Of a DNA stretch of 64,000 nt, positions 21,600-33,248 are shown piece by piece. The stretch is from Primula veris (Eukaryota; Streptophyta; Magnoliopsida; Ericales; Primulaceae): the NCBI GenBank assembly GCA_963682055.1, contig OY821740.1, forward strand, positions 38,398,795-38,462,794. Reading direction: 5' to 3'. A model generated the notes under the pieces. That model saw only the letters and a program-made list of their open reading frames with translations. It searched no databases and was not told where the DNA came from. Each line of letters starts with the position of its first letter. Positions within the stretch are counted from its first letter, which is position 1. Position numbers and translations under genes: made by a program.

Positions 21600-21646
21600 G
21601 ACCCCCACCAGAAGGTGAAAAGACACTTACCAGAAGGTGAAAAGAC

Positions 21647-21990
21647 GCGACGGCTCATTGCACGAACTCCCACAAAGGACAGCCGCCACTCAACCCACGC
21701 CCTCCACGTGTACAATGAGGAGAGGTCGTCTGCCAAGTGTCACCCTTCAGCCGTTTTAGCATTAATGGCATTGGAGAAACTGAAAAGACAGAGGCGGCGC
21801 CCCATAATTACGAGACTGGCATGCTCCACGTGTAAGAAATCCATGTATGGTTGAATACGTATCAAGAGACGAGTCACGCCGAGGTGCCTCTAGACAGCCA
21901 AATTTGAAGACAGAATGACCGGAGCCCCCGTAAAGTGAGGAAGGTACTCACCGACATTGTCACTAACGACGACTCCGGACAGGGAGCTGT
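21647..21990. other. Upstream region of the antisense gene, adjoining the 3' LTR
   Basis: Non-coding. A polypurine tract is expected immediately before the 3' LTR, but the last bases read GGACAGGGAGCTGT, which is only a weak match. A better purine run (GTGAGGAAGG) lies about 45 bases away. Confidence 0.45.
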
Positions 21991-22688
21991 TGGCGAGGGA
22001 ATGTCAGTGTCCCCTCGTCCGGACCGATATCACCACAGAAAGATACAATCCGGGGCCCTATACAGCGGATGTATCATCACCCCGGCTCAATACCAAACGG
22101 GGTGAAGCTAGGCCGGCCCAAAGAAGCGTGTCGAGTACGCTTCCCCAATTAATGCTGCTGACCCCCCCCTGGGGGACCCTCCTGGCGTTTCATCGACGTG
22201 GCCCAATCACAGGCCACCTCCCTGTGGGCCCCGGAAGAGGATAGTACCCTTGTCAGAGTCATAAATGACCTGACGCCGTTGGATCAGCATCTCACAGTAC
22301 AGTGATCCAAGGGCTAATACGCCTCTGATCACACTATAAATACCCCCACTAATACCACTTAGAGGGGGACGCAAAAAGACAGAGAAGAGAGATAAAGCCT
22401 ACACAACCCGGACCCCCCCTGAACACCGTCTGTACCACTCGATAGGACAACTTGTAACCGGCCCGGTCCCTCCCCCTTAACTATATTCCTACTTTCCGTT
22501 AATACCGATACTGACTTGATCGTTGGAGAGGGAAAACCCGGTACATACCCCGGGCCCCTGTTTGTTTCTTGCGCAGGCACGAAGGCCACCCCGTCACCCT
22601 AGCCGTCGTATATTACTCCGGATACCGTGAAAGATCGGAGCCGACGCGAATTGATTAAGCCGAGCTTGGGAAGAAAATCAGCTCGCCA
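21991..22688 (+). repeat. 3' LTR
   Basis: Same 698-bp length as the 5' LTR and no difference found when the two are read side by side. It ends CTCGCCA and is followed by the target duplication TAACT. Confidence 0.95.
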
Positions 22689-22702
22689 TAACTCAGTAAA
22701 AA

Positions 22703-23035
22703 TATTAGAATCCATATTCATTTATCACTAAAATAAATCGTAATGTTAAAAATAGAAACTCTTTATAAACCACATGTTTGATTAATATTACATCGATATG
22801 GGGATAATATAACTCTAACACTCCTCTTCGCTCGTGACCCAACATTTCAAGTGTCCAACGAGCGGATATAATAAACGGGTGGAGGTGAGACCCAACATCG
22901 ATGATCCGTTCTGATACCATATTAGAATTCATATTCGTTTACCACTAAAATGTCTCGTAATGATAAGGATGGACCTCTTTATAAAACATAGGTTTAATTG
23001 ATATTATATCGATGTGGAATAATATAACTCTAACA
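22703..23035 (-). mobile_element. TRIM (terminal-repeat retrotransposon in miniature)
   Basis: Two direct repeats of about 117 bases (22703-22820 and 22920-23035) begin on the minus strand TGTTAGAGTTATATTA and end near TTCTAATA. Directly after the minus-strand 5' repeat is TGGTATCAGAACGG (22906-22919 on the plus strand, reversed), a good match to the initiator tRNA-Met primer site TGGTATCAGAGC. Directly before the 3' repeat is the purine tract GAAGAGGAG (22821-22829). The internal part is only about 99 bases and non-coding. The repeats differ at many positions, so the element is old, and no clear target duplication remains. The young Tat-type element inserted 14 bases from its edge. Confidence 0.8.
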
Positions 23036-23776
23036 CACAACAACTATAAATCTATAATTAACTACGAAGTGTTGAAAGGTACAAGCTTAGCTATTGGTTT
23101 AATTGACATGCTATATTTTTTCTCCAACAATAATTTGACAATGTATAATGTGACAATACATTTGTAATGGGCAGTTATATAAAGTAATTTTTGTAGCACA
23201 TTTGTGTTTTGGATTGGGATCCTCTGCCTGCCATTCAACGAATACATCAGATGTATAATGTACATTTAAAATTGCTTTTTTAATATTAATAGAACTTTGG
23301 TCGTCATATTTTTGTTTGTGTTAGTTTTTACTCCTCTCATCTCCTTTTGTATAATTGTATTTAGTTATAATAGCTTATTATAAAGTTTAGCTTTTTAATA
23401 ACTGTAAACTAAGTGATAATTACATAGTACATAACGCTTGAATGTAATCTTTGAATAGCTTCTTTTTCTAATTCGTTATATCTTATCCAATTAATTTGGT
23501 AAGATGCTCACAAATACAGTAATTTAGTTATCGTGTAAGCCATCAGGCCCCATCACAAAACCTTCATGCGTATTTTAAGATATCAAAAAAGTAAATATAT
23601 CATTTTTTTTTTAATTTGTTATATATAAAGTATATAAAAATAAGGGTTTTCTTTTATAAAAAAATTTAATTGTAGAAGAGAGGACTAAAGATAGATTTAA
23701 CATATATTAGAATGACTATGGGAGAAATTTGACAAAATACTTGTAACTATGCATCATAGGGAGGACATAGACATTC
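23036..23776. other. Intergenic, AT-rich
   Basis: No gene or element recognised. The ORF at 23062-23265 has no family features. Confidence 0.5.
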
Positions 23777-24676
23777 GGCTGTAAATGACATTTCGTTTTC
23801 TGAAATCGTTCGTGTTAGCCTCGGCTCGGTTAATGTTCGATTCATGTTCTTTCATTTATAAATGAACACGATAATGAACAAGAATATAGTATTCGTTTAT
23901 TAAGTGAACTGAATATGGAGATGACTCTGTTCGGTTCGTTTAAACTCGTGTTCGTGTAACTAAATATAAAGTTTGATAAAATAAAAACAAAATCTTTTAA
24001 TGATATAACAAAAACTAATATCACAATACAATTAATAAATGTATTTATGCTATAATAATATAAATGATATGTTTGTATTATTTCGAACTTATTATGTTAA
24101 TTTTTATCATCATACTATAAATCACTACAAAATAATGTTTGATTTAATGAGAGTCAAAAACTGTCACAAGCCTGTCGCTAATTTAAAAATATGTCACAAA
24201 TCTGTAGCAAATTGACTAAACTGTCACAAAATCGTCACAAAAACCGTCGCTAATAAGCTCGTAACAAAAAATACCGTCACTAATCCCGTCGCTATTTGGG
24301 TATTTTTTTGTAGTGAATACAATCACCGATTTCATCGTTAAGTGTTCAACTCGTTAAAGTACTCATACGTATGTAAAAAAAATTATACAATGTATACACT
24401 TAAAGCTATATGTGAAATAGTTTATACTATTTAACAATATAGTAATATATGATAAAATTAAAATATTTTTTAAAAATGAAGAATTTTTATTTATTTTTTC
24501 AATTATTGAATGTTTTGGAAGAAATTAGATGTTCACGAACAACTCGTGTTCGACTCGTCAAATATTCATTCATATTTAAATGAACATGAACCGAACATGA
24601 ACAAGTGTTATAGTTCATAAACTGAACATAAACATAGTTTTATTCAGTTCGTTTCGTTTCGTGTCATTTACGGTCC
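23777..24676. mobile_element. Non-autonomous DNA transposon with GTAAATGACA-type inverted ends
   Basis: Left end GGCTGTAAATGACATTTCG (from 23777) and right end, reversed, GGACCGTAAATGACACG (to 24676). Both subterminal regions are rich in TTCGTGTTCG and GAACGAAC-type motifs (for example 23925-23960 and 24530-24660), a layout common in small plant DNA elements with GGNCGTAAANGA ends. No transposase. It holds a nested CACTA-type MITE. No target duplication was recognised. Confidence 0.6.
24123..24315. mobile_element. CACTA-type MITE nested in the preceding element
   Basis: 193 bases with ends CACTACAA (24123-24130) and TTGTAGTG (24308-24315), flanked by the three-base duplication AAT (24120-24122 and 24316-24318), as expected for the CACTA superfamily. 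The inside has repeated GTCACAA and CGTCGCTAA motifs. Confidence 0.85.
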
Positions 24677-26415
24677 TATATAGTGCTCTGTTGTGCCTCA
24701 TGGGATCACATAGGATTCAAATCTTGTGTTGGATTTATGGATCTACGTTGAATATGCCACTTAATTATCGTTATTATAAATATTGTATGTAAAATATAGT
24801 ATTATCTAACAATAATGTATCATTATTAAAGAACAAGATAACAGTTATTTTTTAGTAATCGAATTTGACAGTATTAACCCATCTGAAATAAATACTTTGA
24901 AATTTGTGTTTTTTCTAAATAATGTAAAACCAGTTGTATTGATGTAAAATTATGCCTTACATAAAACCTCTCTAAATTAATATTGTTGGGACTATGGATA
25001 TTTATTAATTAATCGACAAATTATTAATTTATTATTTTAAGAGGTTTTTATTGATTTAATAAATATACTCGTTAATAACATAAAACTAATAATTTATTAT
25101 TAAAGAAAAATGATAATTTAGTACATATTTATAAACTTATTTATAAAAAAACCCGGTTATTTTGAACTTGAGGACTCTTTTACAAAAAAATACATATTTT
25201 GTGAACTTATTTACAAATAAGTACATATTTTCCAAAAAGAATATTTAAAAATTAAAAAATTAAAAACCAAAATTTTAAAAAATACATTTTTATATAAAAA
25301 AAAATATGTCTGATCATTTCTAATCATGTATGTCTAATATTATTTGGTCATGTCTAATCATATTCAATCTTGTATGTTTAATACTATTTGATCATGTCTA
25401 ATCCTGTTTAATCATATATAATCATGTCTAGTTATGTCTACTTGATACTATGTACAAAATATATATTTTTAAAATATTTTTTTCAATTTTTTCAATTTTT
25501 TGTCGTTGTTGTTGTATATTTTATTTTATTTTATGACATATGTATCTAATTGTAAATAAGTATATATAGGTAATTGTAAAGAAGTATACATATGTGTGTT
25601 TTTTTATAATTAAGTTGATTGATATGTATTTATTTCTAAGTCCTATTATTAATAATACTCGTTGAACCCGTTAGTAAAATCAAATACGCCACTTCACTTA
25701 TTAATATATAAATTTCGTTACATCTTAAACCGTTTATCAAACTAATAATATACATTAGATACATTAAACTAGGGATGAGATATAAATAGAATAAGAAAGA
25801 ATCAAACGACTATAGAGTTATATTTTACTAAATCGTACAGTACATTCTAATAATATTTGTCATTTTGAAAAACTATTAATTTATGATTTACTATCGACCA
25901 AATATTTATATAATTTTTAAAAATCATATTATCTTATTGATTTATCGAAACTAATGATTTTTTCCATTGATCCAAATCGATATTCAAGTAAAATATTATT
26001 TTAAAAAGTTGATAAATTTACATATTACCAAATATTTACATGTAGGTTATTCGGTATTTCTATTCTGTATCATTATTGGCCAAGTCATCACAACGCTGTT
26101 GCTTACTTAACTACTTAATAAACCGTCCCATATTTTCAAAACAACTTACATTTTGCTCCAATATTTCCAATATTACGGATAGTTTCATGATAATGTCATA
26201 ATTGGTCTTAAGTTTTAAAAGATGTTATTTATGGTCTATCCTATATCGTTAAAAAAACAAACATCCTAATTGTTGTTAATCCTTAACTAATCTATAGAAC
26301 GATCAATAATAGAAAACAAAAAAAAAACTTCTTAATTTATTGGCAAATACAGAATCTTCAGTGTACTTATTGCTCAAATTCTCAAGACATAAGAACATGT
26401 AAAATGGGCATCATG
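24677..26415. other. Intergenic, very AT-rich
   Basis: No gene seen. From about 25315 to 25445 there are degenerate short repeats of ATCATGTCTAAT. The surrounding 25100-25640 region carries loosely inverted ATAAGTACATAT-type motifs and may be an eroded MITE. Confidence 0.45.
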
Positions 26416-26737
26416 GAGTCACCGTAACACCCCCTACCTTTTTGTATTCGGGATTATTTTTTTGAAAACTTCTTTTTTGAATCAACGATTTGATATTATT
26501 CCTAAAGTGTTTGTTAAAAAAATATGTAAAATTTAAACTTTTTAATTTTTTTTTGTGTTTACTTATTTATTTGGAATTTTATAAGATATAATGTCAAATA
26601 AATACCAAAATACATATAAAAAGTTAATTTTTACATTTTTTTTAACGAACACTTTACAAATAATGTAAAACATTGATTAAAAGAAAAACCCAAAAAACAA
26701 CTCCGAATACAAAAACGGAGGGGTGTCACGGCGACTC
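26416..26737. mobile_element. Inverted-repeat element with long terminal repeats (MULE-like MITE?)
   Basis: The left end GAGTCACCGTAACACCCC and the reversed right end GAGTCGCCGTGACACCCC continue as matching arms (TTTTTGTATTCGG, then AAAGTGTTTGTTAAAAAAA-like sequence) for well over 100 bases each. That covers most of the 322-base element. Non-coding. Superfamily uncertain, as no exact target duplication is visible. Confidence 0.65.
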
Positions 26738-28355
26738 AGGGAGCATTGGTGTAATTAAAAAAAGCGAAGGAAGTATATATATATATATCATACTATTAAT
26801 ATAAACAAACTCAAGAAAATTTGATGCTGTCAAATTTTAATAATTTTTTTAAAAAATAGTGTCACTCTATTTTAATAATTACCAATGTAGCTAATCTAAT
26901 TAATTAACAATTTGTCCTAACTATATTTTTCTAATTACGAATGTATCATAAATTAATTAACAATTTATTTTAACCTACATAAGTATAATAGATGATATCA
27001 AATTTGAATATTATGTTTAAAATAAAATATATTACGATACACGTGACGTTACGCGTGGCTAAGTAACCGAATAGGAAAAACAAAAAATGGGAACCCAATA
27101 GCAAAAGCAAAAAAGCAAAAGGTGGTGAGTGATGAGGCAAAAAGGAATAATAACCAATTAGAGTTCAAAGTTAAATATTTTATTAGTTATTTAAACAAAG
27201 TATCATCTTTTTTACTTTCTCTCTCTCTAATAAAATCTAGTGTTCGTGCGCTAAGGTTCTCCATTATTTATCAAGTGGCAAAAATAAAGATAAAGGAATT
27301 TTTCTTTTTCTTTACCTTGAAGAGCTGCTTTTTAATGGTACTTTCTAACACTTATTTCAAACTTTTGATCAATTATTTCAAGTGGGTTCTTTTTATTGAT
27401 TCTTAAAATTTTAATTTTGCTTAAATTTTAGCTTCTTTATCATGGTTTTGAAGTGGGTTTCTTCTTATTAATCGGAAAAGGTTTCATCTTGCTGCTTAAT
27501 TTTAGCTTATTTTGAGAATTTGAAGTGGGTTCGGTTTATTGGTTCGGATTTTCTTTTTTCTTTGTTTGTTAGTTAAGTTGAATACGTAATGATGGGTTAA
27601 AGTGCTTTGAGCTGATTTATTCAGCAGGAAAAAAATAATAAATTTTGTTAATATTCAGCTGAAATTATTTAATAAAGTTTGTTAATATTGGAATTTTTGG
27701 TGCCATGTTCTGTATTTGAAATTTTAAGAAGGGTACATCATACATGGTTAAATTGTCATTTTGTTTCGATATTTTTACTAGTATTATTTACTGGACTATA
27801 TTATGGCACAATCTAGTTCTTCCCATGATTTAAACTTTTGAATTCAAAAAGATTTATGGATCGGCATAAAGTATGTTTAAGCTGAGTGATTAGGAAATTA
27901 GGTTCTGTTAAATTTAGGCTATTTAGCTTTCATTGGCGATTTAAAGTTGGTATGAGCTCATTCATTCAGAAGATTCAGTTTGTTGTTTAATTTTAGTCAT
28001 TATAGATGAATTTAAAGTAGGTTCCACTTTCCAGCTATTTTGTGCTTGTTCTTAGGCTCTTATAGCTATTATGAATTTGAAGTGGGCATTTGTTTAATTG
28101 CTATGGTTCTTAGATTTTGCAGGGATACTCTTGCATCTGCTCATTTGACAACTAGGGCCGAAATAGGACTAATTTCGTAATTTGGTTTTTGATATTAGTG
28201 GATTCGATACGGAAAAACCAGAATTTAGCTTTACTTTAAGAATTTGAGGGGCTTGTGGCATAAGAAAGGTGAAAACATTATAGATAATTCCATGCTCTGG
28301 GTCGGCAAATGATTTATGTTTTAACAAAATAAAGAGGTAGATCTTTTGAAGCGAA
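26738..28355. other. Upstream region and probable 5' leader of the DUF3755 gene
   Basis: A CT-rich stretch (CTTTCTCTCTCTCT) at about 27213-27230 could lie near the transcription start. A leader intron is possible, with an acceptor TTTTGCAG near 28121. Not coding as far as I can see. Confidence 0.4.
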
Positions 28356-31300
28356 ATGGCTGCCGAATCTAACACTGGGTTTCGTCACGAGGGCAGTTAT
28401 GGGTCATCTATGAGTCAACGCGCTATATGTTTTCAGTCTGGGTCAGTAAACAGCTCCTCCAGCACTATGGTACCACTGACGAATTATTACAACAATAATT
28501 TAGGCATGGTATTTTCTGGAAATTCGAATGTTGTGAGCAGTAATAATTTAATTCCTCAAGTCGGCAGTTCTCTTCTTGTTGAATCAGTGCCAGGGCTTAA
28601 GCACGAGCCAGGGACAGCTGTAGAATGGTCAATCGACGAGCAAAGCAGATTAGACGAAGGGCTTAAAAAGTACGTATCCTATTTTTTAGGAATTATTAAG
28701 GTTAAGATGACATAAACAGGGTATTGACTGTAATTTAGTCTACAAAATCGTAAAATATGTGTAAATTTGGTGTACAGAATAGATGACAGGCACTTAATTG
28801 GTGTCAATTCTTTTTCTGCATAAAAACTTCCATTCCACAGTATTTGAGTGTACACAATTGAATTGCCGATCTCTTGTTTTAGTACTAAATTCTTGTAAAG
28901 CAAGCTTATGTTGATGATTCTTGGGGATGCTTATTTATGTTATGGCAGGATACTCGTATTGCACCAATTGCCTGTACAAATAAGGGTTCACATGCACTTT
29001 TTTGATTGATAAGGCTAGTTTAATGCCATTGATGTTTATAGAATCGTGAGGTGAATAATTTTGGGGTAAATACCAATGCGCATTTTATATTATAAGAAAA
29101 TTTGAAGGGAATGAAACAGTTTGAGTACTGTTTTATCTGTTGTCATTTGCTTCTAAACTCTAAACCTTACCTCAAAATGTATGGGACATGTGGACATTTT
29201 CTTTTCGTTCCGCATATCTCAGCTAGAAATACTTGACCCAAATGTAGCCTAAAAGACTTGTAAAGATAAGCCATGCTCATCAACTGAATACTACTTAGCC
29301 GTTGTTTGATTGCAAATTTCTTAGCTTGATTTTTTATTTTGCCTTTTGCTTAGAAGCTAGACGGAGTATGTTTGACCAGCCTGAAAGCTGAGATTTTCTG
29401 GTTCGCGGGCTTAAAAAACTAGAAGGTTTTAGCTGCTTTTTTCTCAATCTTCGAAATACCAAAGGTTTTTTAAGCTCATTTTATTTTTTGCTGCTCTAAA
29501 GCTGGACTTCAAATCCAACGATGCAGTCAAGACATGGTTGACCAGCTAATGCTAAATTCCTTTGGTTCTTCATCTTGAAAATGCAAAAAGCTTTAGCTGG
29601 ATGAACCCAACATTTTTCCTCAGTTTAAAAACTCATGCTTATTTGCTTAAATGCCGCATCCAAAGAATCCCCAATTTATTTCACCAATTACACATTTACA
29701 TGGTGCTATACGAGTATCTCATTTTATACACCAGTTTCTGAACAAGTTCACCATAGCAATGCATGCACTTCTTTGTTTTTTTTCTCATTACAATAATACG
29801 TTTTTGTGGTTGACCTTTTTCTATATGGACTTGTAGATACGAAGATGAACCAAGTATCCTAAAATACGTTAAAATTGCAGCAATGCTACGGGATAAAACC
29901 GTACGTGATGTGGCTCTAAGGTGTAAATGGATGGCGGTGAGCTCCTTAATCATTACAATAGTACATTATCTGTCATTGTTTTTCTGCGACAGAAAAATGT
30001 TTTTTCTTCCGATGATGCTATATTTGTAATGTACAAAATGATATACAATTTAAATATAAAGAGATAGTACATAATTTATTTTGAGGCTTCGTATGAACCT
30101 TTAGACGTTCCAGACATGGTTATTGGCTAATTTGATGAGGATCACATCTAATTGAACGAATTACTTTCATGAAGTACTTGAACGATAAAAGAAAAATAAG
30201 GGAAGGCAATGAAATGTTACAAATTGTAAATTCGCTTAAAATGCCAAGTAATGATTTTGGAGTCAATTTTCACGACGGTCGTCTGAGACACTAACAAAGT
30301 GTCAGGGTTGATACATAATAGAAAAAAATTGTATGAAAAACAAAAGATTCACTTAAGATGATTTTTTTAAAAACAATATCAATTCGATAAAGGTTGCAGG
30401 AAATGAAGCTTTTGTTTTTCCTTTGTGGCAAAAGAACTGCACTCATGAAACTACAGTAACATAGTTGTACGTTGCAGTTGTCTCCGTTTTTATGATACTT
30501 GTGTTCATGTCTAGCTGACACAATTTACGATTTGACAGAGAAAAAGAAGAAAACAAGAAGACCATAATCTTTTGAAGAAAGGGAATAGAAAGGTAATTAC
30601 TAACAGCCTTCTCCTTTTTTTATTAATTAACAATGTTCCTTCTCTGGTAGTAGTTGAGTAGTTGGGTGCAATAGTGCTTGTCTCGACTTAGGAAACAATG
30701 TGAAAACTTCCAAAATTGACAAGAAAGGAACACTAATATATATTTATTTTTAATTATTTCGAATTAGACGTAGTCTTTTTAGATTGATTCAAAACCCAAT
30801 AATCTATTTCTTTTTTCAGGATAAATTGGTGGAGTCGTCGTCCAAAACAAATATTTCTTTAGCTTCACCATTGACTTTACCTCCGTATTCTCTGTTTATG
30901 AACCATTTAGAACATAATGAACGTATACATCTTGAAGGTCAGTATTTCTGTTCATGTGCAAGGCTCTTAAATGCTTATTCACATGTGCTTACCTTTAAAG
31001 TTAATCTAGCGCTGTTATATTGTGTGAATCTTTCTCATTTTTCCTTTTCTATTGCCGTTTACCTTCTTCTGTCTTACTTTTTGCTCTCCACCTTGTAAAA
31101 CTAACAAGTTTCCTAAGCAAAAATAGTTATAAAAAAAAAACTGCATGGGCAAAATTGTTGAATGGTAGCGGTATCTTACCCAAAAATACTAAAATTGCTT
31201 ATATCTGATATGATACCACTTTTCATACCATACTGCATAGCCAAAGACAAATATGGGCTTATGGAACAGTTAACTGCAGTGAGAACTTTATAGTATTGCG

Positions 31301-33248
31301 ATATTATGGGACTTGGTGATCTATAACCCTTTTTAGTGATTTGCTCCAAAGCATAAAAAATATATGTAATTTATATACTCATGTTACTCTACTGGCTTAT
31401 GCAGCTTAAGCACCAATCTTATAAAAACTATAATGTACGAAAATTAGTAATAATTAAAAAGAATATAAGGAAAAGAAAAGAGTGCTTCGTACTTTCGTAG
31501 TAAGTAGAGTTTTCGTATAAGTCCACTCCTCTTTATGTGACTAAAGAGCAGCTTAACTTTTATCAATTACAAATTTTCTAGGTAGAACCGTAATAGACAC
31601 ACTTTGAAATTTCATATTGGAAACAAACAGCACGTAGTGGATATTTTGGGTACGCCATACTCCTAAGCAAACTATAATTTCTCGTCCATATGAAATGGTT
31701 AAGATTAGCAATAGATTTAATAGTTAAAATATCTAAATCAGAAGTCTGTCTGCTGGGTTTGCAATTTCTTAGCTAATACCACGAAGAATGGTTTTTGTTC
31801 TTTTCTCTAGTAAAATTTAAAATAAAGTATCAGTCCCTAGGCTCCCTACATTATAACCAATACTGTTTAAATTTGAACTTTGAGCCTATAGTATGGCCTC
31901 AATTGCTGTAGCACTCTTTTTTGTTATTGCTTTTTGCCTTGGAGATAGACTGCATTTGACCAGCTTAAAATCTGCAGTTTCTGGATTATTTTTTCCTGGA
32001 AAAGCCAGAAGCTATAAGCTGGATAAAGTCGACATTATTCTAGTCTTCAAAAGTTCAGCTTATTTGCTTACTAGCCACAGTTGAACAAACCCTATTTTTG
32101 TACAATGATATCGCTCAAAAGAATGTGGTTGGAAAAGAAAATCATGGTTCCTCTTGTGATTAATATCCTTTTACCAATTTTTCAATGAATTAAATCTTTG
32201 CTCCATATACTACAGAAAAGTTTGTTAAAAATACTTTACTCTTTTAGTTCTCCTTGATGTTACACAATATGAGTAATGCAACAAGTTTTTCATTATGAGT
32301 CGTTTGATTCTATACTTCTCGGGTTTTTTTAGAATATGCTTTCTTTTATGTTCTGATTGATAGTTTCTTCGTCTTATACATGTTTGTGTTTCATCACAGC
32401 ATTAAGTGGTCCAACGAGGCTTTTGCTGGAACAAAATAATCAGGTTCTCAGCCAAATTTCATCAAACCTTTCGATGCTTAAGGTGACTACTTCTAGGATT
32501 ACAATTCTTTATAAAAACTCCACTGCTGATTTTCTTTGTTTGTACTAATATTTCGATTTCGACAGTTGCAGGAAAACGTTGACCTATTTCTCTGTACGAG
32601 AAACAATCTAGCTGCTGTCCTTAACAAGTATGTGCATATTACCTAGATAAAAATGCAATATCAATTTATGTTCCTTTTTCTTTTGTTTATTTGCTTGAAA
32701 TATTCCTTATGGGCATAATGTGTACTATTGTGCAGTATGAGAGATATGCCCGGTCTAATGAGGCACATGCCACCTCTGCCCGTGTCTCTAAATGAGAGTC
32801 TCGTCACCACTATGTTGTCTAGTTCGTCTGAGGTAATAATAATCCTGAGAAGTTGTCTTTTGTTGAAAATTTTATCTCGAGAAGTAATGTTTATGCCCTT
32901 GACAACTTTTGGTTTTGGCTGTGGCCATAGTCTGTTGTACTGGGCGTTTATTTTATTTTCTCTTAGGCTGTTTCCCTGATCAAAATCCAAATGCACCACT
33001 ACAAAATACATAAATATCATGTGGCAACAGTCCTCACTCAAACATTTAACCAATCAATGTTTATAAACATGTGTTTCACGGGTTTACCAATGCCAACTCA
33101 TAAATATATGTATAAATCTACGTAGAAGACAATGTTCTCCCCTGCCATTAACTTTTCTTATTTACAATTGATTTGCTTGCTTCCTTATCAGGCAATGCTA
33201 TTTGGCTCATCGACTGGTATCCATCTAAAGCAAGAGCCAAATGTTTGA
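28356..33248 (+). CDS. DUF3755 family protein with SANT-like domain, eight exons
   Basis: Exons: 28356-28669, 29837-29936, 30539-30592, 30820-30937, 32400-32482, 32566-32627, 32736-32832, 33192-33248. All junctions are GT-AG and keep the frame, giving 294 residues. After a Ser/Asn-rich N-terminus, residues about 90-137 form a Myb/SANT-like helix set starting at W91 (EWSIDEQSRLDEGLKKY) and running through DKTVRDVALRCKWMARKRRK, which also supplies a basic patch that may be a nuclear signal. Further conserved blocks are SGPTRLLLEQN, LQENVDLFLCTRNN and MRDMPGLMRHMPPLPVSLNE. The C-terminus is LKQEPNV. The layout follows the Arabidopsis DUF3755 proteins (At3g07565 and relatives), whose function I do not know. 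No frame damage seen. Start chosen as the first ATG matching the family N-terminus. Confidence 0.87.

Larger units (their letters stand above)
11742..22688 (+). mobile_element. Complete Ty3/gypsy LTR retrotransposon, Tat/Retand type
   Basis: A 10,947-bp element with LTRs at 11742-12439 and 21991-22688, both 698 bp, and a perfect five-base target duplication TAACT at 11737-11741 and 22689-22693. The LTRs begin TGGCGAG and end CTCGCCA. Order: 5' LTR, primer-binding site, gag-protease-RT-RNaseH-second RNaseH-integrase, a 76-bp tandem array, an antisense spliced gene, 3' LTR. Two RNase H domains and an extra ORF between pol and the 3' LTR are hallmarks of the Tat group. The G+C content is far above the flanks. 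The LTRs appear identical by eye, so the insertion is recent. The only visible coding defect is a one-base frame break in the integrase. Confidence 0.95.
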
